Below are positions 35,060-47,375 of a stretch of 64,000 bases of DNA, piece after piece; the stretch's first letter is position 1; the number at the start of each line of letters is the position of its first letter. Position numbers and translations under genes: made by a program. The notes beneath the pieces are model-generated. The model did not search any database and had not been told where the DNA came from. It was given only the letters and a program-made list of their open reading frames with translations. The stretch covers positions 4,662,501-4,726,500 of the forward strand of contig CANUEZ040000193.1 in the NCBI GenBank assembly GCA_948099385.1, written 5' to 3'. This stretch comes from Fasciola hepatica. Its lineage: Eukaryota > Platyhelminthes > Trematoda > Plagiorchiida > Fasciolidae.

Positions 35060-35275
35060 CGTGCAATTGGATATAGTATGACTGCGAAAGTAATTCTCAT
35101 GGCAATGATACTGTGTATAACCAGACGCAGTAGACTTACGGTGATGTATAGTGATGGTGGGTCTAACATTGAAGCCGCAGAATGTGTATTGAAAACTGCT
35201 TTGTGTGCTCATAATCGACAAGGATATATCGACATACATGGCGGAGGTTGGACGTATTATCAAAGTTAGATCTCT
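35060..35275 (+). pseudogene. BEL/Pao integrase core fragment
   Basis: The 63-codon frame 35078-35269 reads RRSRLTVMYSDGGSNIEAAE, fitting R-R-x-x-P-x-x-I/V-Y-S-D-N-G-S-N-F-x-G-A, with the D kept and N-G replaced by G-G. LKTALCAHNRQGYID follows. The catalytic glutamate region (G-G-x-W-E) appears only as HGGGWTYYQS, without the glutamate. Confidence 0.65.
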
Positions 35276-36189
35276 AATCTCACTGTTTCGAGACCTAGGG
35301 CATCCACACGCACTTTGACTCAGTGATTTATAATTGCTTCCCTCAACACATCCCTTTGTGCAGGGAAAACCAAGCTTGTAGAAACTTGCTTCAAAGGTGA
35401 CGTAAAGCAGGAAATCTAGATGCGATGTTTAGAAAAGAATGTAGTCGTGAATATCTCCTTACACAAAGGGCTCATGGCTGAAACGGATTTGTAAAGGGAG
35501 ACGTGATTTCGATGTATAATGACAGTGCACCATGCAGTGTTTTCAGCTAATGATGAGTATGTTCGCCAGAACTTCGTGGGAACCGCATCATATATCGACG
35601 GTAGAGATATGGAACTATTCTGTTTATTGGGAAGTACATGAGAACTGAAGAAAATATATCGAGCGTGATGCAAGCATTTCGTTTGTTCCCGTCCACCGCC
35701 ACCGTTAAACATTTCAGTTTATACAACACAGAGAGAAATGATACAAATAATTAGGTTCGATTGAAAGTTTTAACAGTGAGTTTGAAAGGGGGAGATCGGG
35801 GTCCCTTCGGTTGGTGCCATAACAAACATACACTTTTGTCAACCGTTTTCGTGCATCGCTTCGGTGAATGCTCACAGCTTCAATTTCGGATTGCGCAACA
35901 CAGTTATAAGAGATATGTTGGGTCAGCTTTGTGACCTTATGCAGTGAAATATTTCGCAAAAAAAACCGTAGACCATACGTCTCAGTTGTTAGTCTTTTCG
36001 ACTTTGCACGGACCGCCAGTCCTTCACTGTGATGCCTCCCATAGAGCAGACATGGCAACCCGAGTATTGTTTTCCACAACCCATGAGATGGTGAACACGA
36101 ATAACGATCAAATTACTACCGTGCTTGATATCGAGAGTTTGTATAAACAATAAGAAGGTTAACAAATAAACAAAGCTGATTTCTGCTAC
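35276..36189. other. Unassigned; long minus-strand frame not recognised
   Basis: A 121-codon minus frame (35714-36079) and a 98-codon one (35416-35712) cover much of this stretch. Neither has a motif I know. They could be the remains of another element in opposite orientation, or chance. Confidence 0.3.
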
Positions 36190-36960
36190 CAGACTTCCGC
36201 ATACTTTCGATACTGCTCGATGAACTTATCGGGATAGCAGTTGGCCAGCAACGTTCTTTCTATGACCTCTTCCTCAATTTGCATTCAATCTTTGATGCAG
36301 ATATTCCACGCTCTGTTGAGGAGGATTCGAACCAAACCATGATTGTATTTCTTCGGTGCAAAACTGGAGAATTGCAAATAGCGACCTTGCCTAGTTACTT
36401 TGAGATGGACACTGCGTGGGGATATTTCATCCGAACATCTAAGTAATATAAAATCTAAAAGGAATGGACTATTGACTAGTTCTTCTTCGTGAGTGACAGA
36501 TAAATTGGGAATAATAGACTAATGGTGTTCCTCCAGCCAGATAAGGAATCGGGCATAATAAATATGAGGAAGAAGGAATACATGTACGAAAAATAGAAGA
36601 CATATCTTCAGACATCAAACCTCTCAAATGGGACACTTCGCTTGATAACAGTATGTGGACAGAGAAACAAATGATATCAATACATCTTCAAATTCTGTTA
36701 TTTAATGGGTTTCAATCCAAAAACATATTAAACAACTCAAATCAATTGGAAAACAGGCCCCTGCTCTGACAGGATCACTAAACGTTCACAAGTCTGGAGT
36801 TACTTTGAGGCCTATATTATACATGCAAAATGGGCATATCACAAACTGGCTCGATATCAAACACGGTAGTCATTTGACTGTTGCACGTGTACGCTACAAT
36901 CACGATCTCGGAATGCTCGCTAAATAATTCCTTCCTAATAACCGTGTTATCCATCTCGAG
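36190..36960 (+). pseudogene. Penelope-like element RT, second family, plus strand
   Basis: The reading frames hold VFLQPDKESGIINMRKKEYM (about 36520-36580), matching the PLE V-x-x-A-D-K-G-x-x-x-V-I-x-x-x-x-Y. Then VHKSGVTLRPILYMQN (about 36785-36832) matches K-V-H-K-x-G-x-P-L-R-P-I-x-S-x-x-x, with the preceding L-Y-G-L-P degraded. It differs in wording from the PLE at 21.7 and 46.1 kb and lies on the other strand. The YxDD and GIY-YIG regions are not found downstream. Stops and frame changes are common. Confidence 0.65.
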
Positions 36961-37113
36961 AGTCGCGGGAAGCGATAATCGAGTTGTTGTGTCTGCTTTA
37001 TGCTAATAATCAAAGTGACGGACGCGTAGTCCGCGCATAGTCGAAAAGACTGACGAACACGTGCAACTGAGCAACTGAGTTTCAACCGACCGTACGCATC
37101 AAATACAATCAAC
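36961..37113. promoter_or_regulatory. CpG-containing upstream region, tentative
   Basis: This stretch has an unusual number of CG dinucleotides (around 36960-36975 and 37019-37040) for the window. It lies before a short ATG reading with a splice-donor-like end. No TATA box in a convincing place. I flag it only because it precedes the one candidate host exon. Confidence 0.2.
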
Positions 37114-37147
37114 ATGAAGCAAGTTTATATGGTTTTACTATTAACAG
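37114..37147 (+). CDS. Possible short first exon (signal-peptide-like)
   Basis: From the ATG at 37114 the reading is MKQVYMVLLLT, a lysine followed by a hydrophobic run as in a signal peptide, and it ends in AACAG|GTGACC, which can serve as a splice donor. Without splicing, it stops after 15 codons. Very short exons with signal peptides are known for secreted proteins of flatworms, but a run of 11 codons can arise by chance. Confidence 0.2.
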
Positions 37148-37240
37148 GTGACCACTTTTAGTGAAGAATATGTATATTTTAAGTCAGCCACAAGAAACCC
37201 ATAGACTGTGGTGCAAATAATTCAGTTACTGATCACAAAC

Positions 37241-37465
37241 ATGTCAGGATCCAAATGTCATTCAGACAGTCTTGCCGATCCCAATGTATCACATGTTTTC
37301 TATCAGTTAGCTTCTAGCTACGGTGACGCATCCAAAGGCAGAACGGATAGCTGCTTGGCAAAACCAGCGTCAGAAAAGTTATTGAAATGGTTGCAAAAAC
37401 CGATGACACCGCGCAATGCGGCCACAGAGAATGACGTCAAATCTTTAGTTTCTTCAATTGCGTAA
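37241..37465 (+). CDS. Possible host exon, weakly p25-alpha/TPPP-like
   Basis: An open frame (ATG 37241, in a longer frame from 37208) encoding about 74 residues with even, protein-like composition. FYQLASSYGDASKGRTD and EKLLKWLQ recall the F-x-x-F-A-x-F-G-D-x-K-x-x-G and D-K-W-L-K segments of the p25-alpha (tubulin polymerisation promoting) family. The resemblance is weak and the later T-T-D motif reads A-T-E-N-D. A donor-like GTAAAA overlaps the stop (from 37463). It has no copy in the first unit. A chance ORF is the main alternative. Confidence 0.3.
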   Translation: MSGSKCHSDSLADPNVSHVFYQLASSYGDASKGRTDSCLAKPASEKLLKWLQKPMTPRNAATENDVKSLVSSIA

Positions 37466-38119
37466 AATCTAATTGAATCAGGTCACAAATTAGATCCGAT
37501 TACATCCCTTACGTTGATGTTGTTGATGTTGATGATAAGCCTAGTAAACAATATGTCCTTACATTTGCAGCTGCTTGAGTTATTCACATATAATACGATC
37601 CTCTAATTAGGCCATACATAAATCTCTGCTACATAAACTCTTCATTATAATACAATCAGGATCCGTGGAATTCTAACTTGATGTTGTTAATACATAAATA
37701 GATGAGTCTTTTATGTTCATACACTATCAATCCATCGGGTTTTATCATTCTCCTATCTAATAATTTTATATTTTTGAGAGATTCCTCCAAAGGCTCTGGC
37801 AGGTAGAGTAGATACAATGAGTAAGTAGACCCTCTCGTTGGACGCAATTGTGTCTTCAATGACATCTGCAAATGAAATGAATCCTGTGACCTATATCTTG
37901 TAATCTTTCATCTGATAGATTGGACAATTTCGTTTCATAACGTTTTCTCCCATGCTCATGTCCAGACCTAGAACATAACTCTTCCCCATACATTTTAGGT
38001 TGGGCAAAAAGATGATTTGGGATTTGGAAACTGGATGGATTCATCCAACCTCATAAGTCAATTCAATCAGACCTATACATGTGTACAATCACATTGGAAA
38101 TAAAATCCACACATTGTTC
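37466..38119. other. Unassigned, no feature recognised
   Basis: Minus frames of 71 (37656-37871) and 62 codons (37856-38044) without motifs. It ends where repeat D' starts. Confidence 0.3.
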
Positions 38120-40490
38120 GCTTTTCTCAGACGCATTACAATCACATAAATCCGATGGCGCACTAGGACGTTCACTTATTCATAAGGAAATTTTATCAAG
38201 TCCATGCACACGCTACCACAGATTCTTATTATTGAGACAGAATGGGCAACTTCTATAGTGATTGACCACTAATGTTATTAAGATATGTCCTAAAAAGAAA
38301 ACGTAGAAGGGTGAAATCATTTCTCATTCCGAATATACACTCCGGGTGCTTCTTCAATAATGGTACGAAGAATTACGACAGCACACCTTATTATCAAGCA
38401 GTCGGAAAGCAATATGTCTACCCTTGAGTTCAATTTAGAGGTGGCAGTAAAGCAGATATGGTAAACAGTCGATCTCAATCGCGTGTTAGCCATATCCGAA
38501 GTCAGAACGATGAATTATGCTGCCGGAATCCATTTTTGTTCACTTCTCGACTATTTCTCATTTCACGAATGAAACGTAAATTTCCAGATAGTTTGGGGTA
38601 GGTGACGTATGTCGAACAAAAGGAAGTCCGTCTTGACACATCAAGGCTTATCAACCAAGTCGGTTAAACAAAATACAAGTGAAGAGCGGACAAGTGACAA
38701 TTACCATCTCTTCCATGGAGTCGGATCATTCGATCAATAATAATGGAGCCTCTCTTCCCATATAAACGGTCAAAGTAAGACCAACAAGGAAAGCCAACCG
38801 CTAGATCTCGGCAACCGTCGATTGAGTCTCGATCCGCACGAAACAATACCACATTATGTGCTCAGAAGCAAAACACAAAATAATATGACGTAATCACTAA
38901 CACCACGTTACTCATAGTTATCAACACAATATATGTCGTAACGCTGATAACACCTCTACTGTATGGACACGAATTTGTCAACTGCTGTTATCAAGATTAT
39001 CGACTATTTTTCTACTTTTCTATCACCCAGTGTGCAAACTCTGTAAAAGCGATAAACATTTTATCACAGGTGAAACACTGACAAATAGTTGTTTCGATGT
39101 CGAGTGTGCTGATGTCCTAATCGAGTGTCCTCACTCAACCGTATTTGCCAAATCAGATGAATATTCAGTAGTTGCAGGAAGGTATCACCAAGTACAACCA
39201 TGAACCAGAACAAACAGGTCAGTACGACACTGGTAACCAAAACTTCAAGTTCAATTTCACATATGAACAACGTGCCTCGAATTTATCTTTTACCCTGTCA
39301 TACCAAGACAATAATGAACATGTGCATATCTCTCACTAAAAGCTCACCTTATCAAACTATAAATTGGGGAAAACGTTTGACGATCATTACTCGCATTCCA
39401 TAAACGATGTAGGATCGTTTTGGTACTTGGCTGTCTTCTCCGGTTCGACAGCTTTCTGGGCGCGTCTGTAGCATGAAGCATCACCACAATCACATCACCT
39501 ATACCACTACCACCAATCAATTACGATGCTCGCGTCAAACTGATAGACCAGTTCGAATATCGGTGAATATAACGACAGCAGTGAAAAAGCTGATCTCCAC
39601 TTGCGCTGCGTGAACACACATTATCTCTTTCACATGAGATTAGCTGCGACAGCGGAATGAGTAATCATGTTGATTGAATCAAATTTATTGTTTAGACACC
39701 TCGTTGGATCACGTGACGGTGTCGCGTTGCTCATTGAAGAAATGATTTTCTAGTGCTTCCGGTAGGGAATTTCACTATGACCGCCTGTCTGGTAGTGACG
39801 TAAAGCCCTGTCTCCAATCAATTCGTGGCAGTCAGTGATCTTTCATCGATCGAAGACGAAGTCGTTTTGAGTTTCTTTCTCTAGGCACATTTGTCTGGGC
39901 TGGTTCATTGTGTGACGTGTGACCGGGGAATAACGTGAACATAATTACAGGTTCGGCAGTATAGTAGATTCGCTGGAAGTTGGCTTCAAACGTTTGCTGA
40001 TTTGGTTGATCACAACGTATCATTTATGAGCAATTTATAATTCCACTTCCAAGAACAGTGGAAGATTATTCTTTATCAGCTTGATTTGATAATCATTTGC
40101 CAGGAATTATGCTGGATACGCAGTAGACATCAGTGTTTTACTAATTCGAATGATTTCTCACTTCAGTGGCTTTGTCGTTCAAATTTACTCTAACTCGAAG
40201 AACTTTGTTTGCACTATGCTTATCTTGTACTTCCCTGGAACAATTCGAATGCAGTATAGATAGTGTCCTTGTAGACAGATCTTTTAATTGATCCATTTTC
40301 TCAGTGTTCGCTGCGGATAGGTAACCTTATATTCACACTTAGAAAATTGTAGCTGGTCAACTGTGTTTCACAACGTAATAGGATTTCGTAACCTTACCAA
40401 CCGTTTTATTAGTTATTATTTAGAGCGGATTCGGTCGATGATGAGACTACTCGCTCTGTTCCGTCTGTTTTGTCATTTTGAAGACACCTT
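38120..40490 (+). repeat. Repeat D, second copy
   Basis: Partner of 12010-13890. Both copies end with the shared sequence GATGAGACTACTCG (13830-13843 and 40439-40452). About 39850-40370 has no equivalent in the first copy and is an insertion here or a loss there. Nothing coding recognised. Confidence 0.75.
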
Positions 40491-40552
40491 TTTATTGAAG
40501 TGACTCATGGCTAAGATGTATCCATTTGTAATGTGATGCTTCTAATCTATTG

Positions 40553-40971
40553 TGTTCTAGTTCAAGCTGTAGTATTGTGTGAAAAGAAATTCGGTACACG
40601 ATTGCACGAATGTGTTGGTTTCATCTGCTCTTGCCAAACGAGCGATCCCATGTTTCGATAGTGATACCCTGTTTGAACTGAATTTCATACAAATCCATCA
40701 CAACAAATGTAACTTTTCACCCACTGGTTCCTCTCGACCAGATAGATTTTGGCTTATCGATACTCCAATAAAATATACTCTTTTCATTTTTTTTGCGTAA
40801 ATTCCGTAGAAATTGATCTGACTTATTCTCGTGACGATAACCAAGAAATGCTACCAGCTTCTCCAATGGTTTGCATTGTAATGAACTGCTCTTTTCCTTG
40901 CCTGCACAATGCAGATTTTGATCGATCATTTGGATGTTCATCTCGCACACCAGTCACAAACCTGTTACCAC
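40553..40971 (+). repeat. Repeat B, truncated copy
   Basis: Matches 16256-16680 and breaks off at about 40970 where repeat A' begins. The rest of B is missing, so this copy was cut by the A' junction. In the first unit the A sequence is preceded by unrelated sequence, so this B copy is specific to the second unit. Confidence 0.65.
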
Positions 40972-41340
40972 GGAGGTCCAGCACCATGCTTCTGTACTGT
41001 ACAAGTAAAGCCGTCCGATCCAGGACGTTTCGGTGAACTTGGTGAATTATTAGCTAAGTATAAAATTGGAAGACGGTTTTTTGGATAGTGATCATGAAAC
41101 TGTATCACCGTTTTACGCATGAGAATTGTTGATAACAATACCAATCTTTGGTGGGGTAATTTCAAGTAAATGGAAAGAAAATGTAACACAAGTAGCAAGT
41201 GAAATGGTTTCACCTTTTTTAATGCAAATTGAAATATAGTCTACCGATAGCTTCGCCCACCTTCCTTCTCTTCTCCGTGCCATAATAAATCGGATAACCA
41301 GCAGAAACATACTTGTTCTTATTTCAATGTGAAGCGTCTG
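40972..41340 (+). repeat. Repeat A, second copy
   Basis: Partner of 15836-16255, with a small deletion near 41045. The minus-strand reading SDGFTCTVQKHG (near 40990-41025) is kept. It joins directly to a full repeat B, as in the first unit. Confidence 0.65.
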
Positions 41341-42070
41341 TTCCATTCTGTTCTATTTCAAGCTGTATTACGGTGTGAAAAGTAACTTGGTAGAAGGTTG
41401 TACGAATGCGTTGGTTTCATGTGCTCTTGCCAAACAAGTGATCATTTGTTTCGATAGTGATTTCCTGTAGAAATGAATTTCGTACAAATCCATTAGGACG
41501 AATGGTAATTCACATCTGATGGTTGCTCTCGACCAGGTAGATATGGGCGTATCAGTAACTTATAAAATCTACTCACTTTATTTCCTATGCATGAATTCTG
41601 TATGAGCTGATCTGACCGATTCTCGCTTGAATAATCACGAAATGATATCCGTTTCTTCAATGATTTGCATTGTAATGAACAACTGCTTTTCGTGCCAGCC
41701 GCAAACCTGATACCACTGGTTGCGTTCATTTTCTGTCTGCCGAGTATTACTTTCAACTTGTTGTTTCCTATCCGCATTCGGATTAGGAGATTGAGCGGCA
41801 GATGCAACATGGGAGCATAGTCACTGACTGCGCCACATAATACACCACTGAATGACCTCAAATGCTGAATAAATTTTCGGAGACGTTTGAGCGAGGTTTA
41901 TAAACGTGTCCTTTATTCGGTCTCACAGCGAAATACCAACGAAATCACCTCTATCGAACAAATAAAGAAGATGCGAGCAGATTGACAGATGCAACAATGT
42001 ATTCTATATAAAGTGGCACGGAAGCAGTAACTATACGAGAAATATACGAAATGCAAACGATCGCAACGAC
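41340..42070 (+). repeat. Repeat B, full copy of second unit
   Basis: Matches 16256-17010 with one deletion of about 60 bp near 41690. The 122-codon minus frame 41493-41861 includes the RNNKLKVILGRQKMNATSG reading typical of the family. Confidence 0.65.
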
Positions 42071-44899
42071 CAATCAGAAAACGAAGCGCGAGCCTGTACA
42101 GTCAGCGCGAAACTGAAGGTAGGGTTATTCAAAACGAGATGAGAAGAAACCTCGGAACCGTTAGTTCAGTTAAACATACGCAACCGAAGAAAACAATGAG
42201 GTCAAAATCAGACGTGAGAAAAGACCGTAGGGAAAATAAATCCAACATTATATCCAGAAAAGTGTCATTTTCTCAACTCTATCGAGGCCATTGGATATCT
42301 ATCTTACTTTGCACATGTGAAAACAGTCTACGTTTGACCTCTGAGGTCATTTTGCAAAGAGTAGGTCAACTGATAACAATTCAAATTCAGTACGATCAAG
42401 CACATCCTGAAACCAAGTAAATTGTCCCTCGAAAAAAAACTCAGTAAAACCAACTGAGGGTTGGTTAATAAATCCACTATGCAACTACACAATGAAAGTA
42501 ATGAGGTCAGCAAAACCGAAGCTGACGTCAAATAAGTCGGGCAACATTTAGCTGACAAGTGAAATAGTCGGACATGCTAAGATTCATGCATAAGGGGCAG
42601 CATTTCTTCGAAGAATGTTTCTGCGACTAACAAATTGTAGAACAAGTTGACAACATTGAATAAATGATCCAAAGCAACTCATTATTCTGAAGTAAGTAGC
42701 AAGATATGAGATTTTCATGGATTCATTACGCAGCCTAAAGATCCGGATCACCATGGAGAATCACAGACCCACTACACAGCAGTTTCTTTCACATTACAAA
42801 TCATCTTCATGGTTTTCAATGAAGATCTGAGCATTCACTCTACTTGATGGCTCATATTATACCTCATTTCACGGAACCTATTTTTGAGCCTTTGGTCGGT
42901 TGTTTGATAGAATATAACTAGATCGCAATGTATTCCGTTCTGCGTTCATTATTTCTATTGCCCTCTTAGGCGTGAGTGCATGTGAAGGAGTACATCCATA
43001 GCATCAAAGGCCCATAACACTTACTTGTGAAATGAAAAATGGAACAAACTCGACTCAGAAAATGGCGTAATCTGTCCACCGATCTGAACGGGCGAGCAGA
43101 GTCTTTTTTATGAATAGGCACAGAAACCACAGTGCTCTAATGCCGTTCTGATAAAAACTCGGTCAAATATCACACCATACTAATTTGTGGCAAGATCACA
43201 GACACTACTCATCTACAAATTCGTCTTCATTGTTTGATCTGCTGACTACTTGTCTAACGAAAATCTGCAACAGTCCTTCGTTTCCCTGACCAATGGGTTG
43301 TCCACGTGTGTATTGTCCGATGGAAGTTGACAGTTCAATAAAATGAAGATAACACGCGGTAATCAGTCCGGTTTTCCAATAATTAGTGCTCTATTTGACT
43401 GGTGATAAGCAGTTGCTTTGTGAGTGAGATAGGCAGCAAAATTTCACAAACGTTGTGATCCCGTAAATTGCTTACGGTGACACAAGAAACTGAGAGTGTT
43501 ATGACATTACTTGATGGAGTTCAAATATGTGACCTGACGAATAAACTCATCTCATGTCTCAGTTGTTGATATGGTTGACAGAGGCATATACAAACGGACT
43601 TTTAAGCTCATCAGTTGAAAAGTGTACCGCGCATTGAAGAGCACATTCATCTGAACATAGATGACGTTCCAGTTAACGCTCGTTGTTATTCGGACTGGTT
43701 TTGCTGTGACCACAGTAGAATCAATCTTTTCGTCGTCTTCGTTGAGGATCACTTGTGCGTTCGTAACAAAAAGCATCTTCCAAGACAACATGACTAACTG
43801 TGATCTATAGAGAACACAGTTCATTTTTCATTCAGCATCATCACTATATTATACAGTAATCAGGTCAGATACCCGGTGGACTCATTTGCATAATTTGACA
43901 CATTTTGTCATCAAAAGAAGAACCTACGTGCGATATGGAAGACCCAGAGCAGCTTACTCAAACCGGGAAGATAAACGGTTCGAAAACCACTCGTTTGTCA
44001 TGGACAATAGATTTACACTTTATTCGGCACGTCATCGTTTCCTATTACTACTCAGGAACACTTTTTCCCTTTTTCCTCATTAATGTGTTGCAGTAGTCGA
44101 TTCACATTTGAGCTAGTCCAAAAAACGTCTCAATTTATTTAACCACAGTTTAAATGAAGTATATGTAAAATTCAAGCAACTTTCCTACTCAGATTATTTT
44201 CGTATTTCCGTGTATCGATGACTGGGACAATTGGGACATCCGATTGCACACGACACAGTAAACTGACTACCGATTTACAACAGAGATGAATTACAATTCC
44301 ATTATTCAGTGTTTAGCCGTGTTGTATTTGCCTCCTGCTTTCTGAACTGTGACAACGAACAAAGGTCTCGATCATACACGTTTCTGTATTGGTAACGGCT
44401 TCCTCGTTTATTTATAGTTAGAATTCAGTCTGAATTATTATTTACTTTCTAACTATTATCACTTATCTGTTTTGTCGATTCACGTGTGCGTCGGATGTCT
44501 TGCGCCTAATCCGCAGTCATGCTCTTCTTATTCATGTAGTTTGTGTCACTTGTACCCATCACTCCAACACAGGTTTGGTAATACATCAAAAATAGCTTCC
44601 ATGAATGTGATTCTCCTTTCTTGTGAGTTTGTCTTCCTGATTTAATACGCCCGCTTCGATGAAGCGACTGTTCTAGCCCACATGAAACAGAGCCCTTGAT
44701 AAAAAATAGATGGAGGAAAGATCAAAATATGCATGTGACCAGAATGATTTCAATCAATGCCGGTTTCTCGTTGGAAAGAAAACTGGAAATGAAGTGAAAC
44801 ATTTGCTTCATAAGATAAATGTTTAAATTTTTAAATGTGAATGAATGTCTAGCTGGTGAGGATTTACTGAAAATAAAATTTATATCTGAATGGCATTTT
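42071..44899. other. Unassigned 2.8 kb, no feature recognised
   Basis: It occupies the place that holds the CR1-like LINE in the first unit, but does not match it. The longest frames are 42139-42420 (plus, 93 codons, lysine and arginine rich) and 43552-43824 (minus, 90 codons). Neither shows a domain I know. Confidence 0.35.
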
Positions 44900-45210
44900 G
44901 TTTTATAAGTGGTAAACAAAATTGCGCAGAATTGTTCACGCAATCTGCAACGACATTTCTCACTGGAATACTCATCAGTAGGCAAAATATCAATACATTC
45001 ATGTGGGCATCGGGCATTTAGCCTGTTGTCTAGGCCTTAGATTCTGCACTCTGGCAACATTTATGGTGCCAATTTTCCAGATTGCGCCCCGACGGCCTGA
45101 TCACATGGAATTAAAAAGTCAGCGCCATCAGTACCATTTCGGTCTGAATAAAATGGACAAATGAAACGTACTTTCTTGAGTAGATAAATGGGTACATTTT
45201 CACAAGTAAT
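44900..45210 (+). repeat. Segment Y, second unit
   Basis: Diverged partner of 20431-20834, about 90 bp shorter. It leads into the near-identical block at 45211. Confidence 0.6.
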
Positions 45211-46055
45211 GCGGCAGTGGTATCTCCGGTGTACAGAAACATCAACATCCTATATTTTGGGAATTTCCGTGTTGATAAAGAGATTCGGGGTATTCATTTG
45301 TATGATCCGGTAATTGGCTGTCGCATAGCCCACCAAATATTACCCTTCATCATCCAAGCTCTACAGTGAGGACCTGAACACACTGTGGTAGATTTTCTCT
45401 ATAATCGCAGGATTTTCTCGAACTCCTTTTTTTTCAAGAAACTAATTTATTAGAATAAACGGTACTTGAAAATCAATACCAATTTGCTTCTTTCTGATGG
45501 CACTTATCTTCCTGTTTCCTGGCAAGAAAGCCTTTTCCATCGGCAAGATACACCAAACTGCGATCGGTGGCGCAGAGTTTTCACTTGACATTTCGGAGGT
45601 CAAAGGTTCCGATCGTCGAACGACAATATTTTTCGTGGTAGGAGGAAATCCATTGTGACTCAACTGGTGACCAAATCTGACATTTCGGGCCTTATGCGGT
45701 CACCTACTTCAAGCCGAACAGTCTGGTTTCCGGTTATTCCTTATAGTGCAGTGGGTTTTTTTGGCCATAAGACCTCATATTGCTTACATTGCATTCATGA
45801 ACAAGCTCGTATTTTTCTCAAAGTGAGCCAAAACATTTCCTGATAAAATGAATCCAATGAGCTCCGTATTGCGACTGCGCCAATCTGTCTGTAGGCTCGG
45901 CCAATGGAAGACTACGATACGACTGTTGAGCATGGTAGTAATTGTCGTTCCTGAAATGGGACTAGTATGCCGATTTTGAGTTGGTTTTGCTCTCCATGGT
46001 AGCAGATGGTATGTATGGCCTCCGTAAAGGGAAGTTCGTGAACTGTGATTGGACA

Positions 46056-46520
46056 TCAAATAAAGCCGTGTGTTTCCCTTTCACAATTATCTGGCCCAAA
46101 GATCTCTACTATTTCTAAACTTTCTTTGATAGTTTCTCTGGCCATTGGATCATCAACTATCTCAAACAATTTTAACACCCATTTCGCGAATTCGTGCTGT
46201 GATGAATTATTCATTGATAGTATTTGTCTAAGTGAAACGTCTGGTTTGTGTAGTTTCGGTGGACCATAGAGTTGTGGATTTTGAGTTCCATTTGGTCTCA
46301 GATGTTGAGCTGTGGTCTCACAGGTAAAATGTCCTTCTAGTAGAAAGTGTGCTTCTGACGATACTTCTCGTTCTAGTTCATCCGGTTCATCACAGTTATA
46401 TTGGCGCACAAACTTGCTGGTATAGTCAAGAACGGTCTCAATTTTCTCATATTCACTCCAATGAGTCAGCGCGGGTCTGGAATCCTTGTTAGGGCGTACA
46501 ATTATCAAGCAATATTGCAA
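46056..46520 (-). pseudogene. Penelope-like element RT, N-terminal part, copy 2
   Basis: Same 154-codon frame as 21679-22143 with a handful of residue changes (for example SLRQI for PLRQI in the motif after KLHKPDV). The core L-Y-G-x-P-K-x-H-K is intact. The frame being open in both copies reflects recent sequence exchange, not necessarily function. No YxDD or GIY-YIG region follows. Confidence 0.8.
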
Positions 46521-47204
46521 CTGTAGATTTTTGATAAATAAAATGCACTCAGGTGTGATTAGTGACTGATGTCTGGACGATGTTACCAGTTACTATGGTT
46601 CGAAGTCAACCAGCTCCGCTTGGATTTAGGTCTGCGCATCGTTTTAAGTGGGTTTGAATATTTTTAGTCGTTCGAATAGATATTCGAATGTTGCTTGTGT
46701 CTGGTTATGGTCCAGTTGGGTATTTGTGGATTCGATGTGACTGTGGACATGTTTACCTTTTCATGGTGGGAAAACCCCAAGTGGCACAGTGCAAATTTCT
46801 CACCATGCCGCGAGCTGAATTAGTTGCGGCTGGTCCTGTAACACGGTTTTGAACGACAACACTCACGAGATACAAATGCATATAGATCGTCTTGTTCCAT
46901 AGACAGATCCCACCATTGTTTTGCAGCGTATAAATAATGCCAGTGCCATTCGTTTCCATTCGTTGTGGCCAACATAATTGTTCTCATAGGGAACTGTACA
47001 TCACACCGTAGGTGGCGATATGTTCCGATCGATGGGAATCCAGCTGACATTCACGAAGAAACCATCCTTAGTAAAAGGTATACGAAGTGTCGATTTCAGG
47101 TGCAATATTTGGTCTGTGCCAGCTGGAAAGAACGAGGACAAGGGTCATCACCAACGTTGCAATTGTGCCGCATTTTCTTCTAGGTGGAAACAGTCATAGG
47201 GGAT

Positions 47205-47345
47205 CCAGCCAAAAGGAGTTATCGACGAACTAATCCGTGGTGCCGATGGAACAGTTCATCAAGTGGCGGTCCGTACCAGTGATGAAAATCGCTGTCGAGA
47301 TGTTCGATCCGTTGGCATACGAGAAGTAATCGAATTAAAGTGATA
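47205..47345 (+). pseudogene. BEL/Pao integrase C-terminal tail, Z copy 2
   Basis: Identical in wording to 22830-22968 (ELIRGADGTVHQVAVRT). It precedes the candidate LTR by about 30 bp, the expected spacing of integrase end to 3-prime LTR. Confidence 0.5.
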
Positions 47346-47375
47346 GAATGAAAATAAGTAGTTTTCCCGGTGTAA

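Noticed and set aside
37208..37465. Confident assignment as a p25-alpha/TPPP gene
   Set aside because: Only two short segments resemble the family and key residues differ, so it is listed only as a weak possibility.
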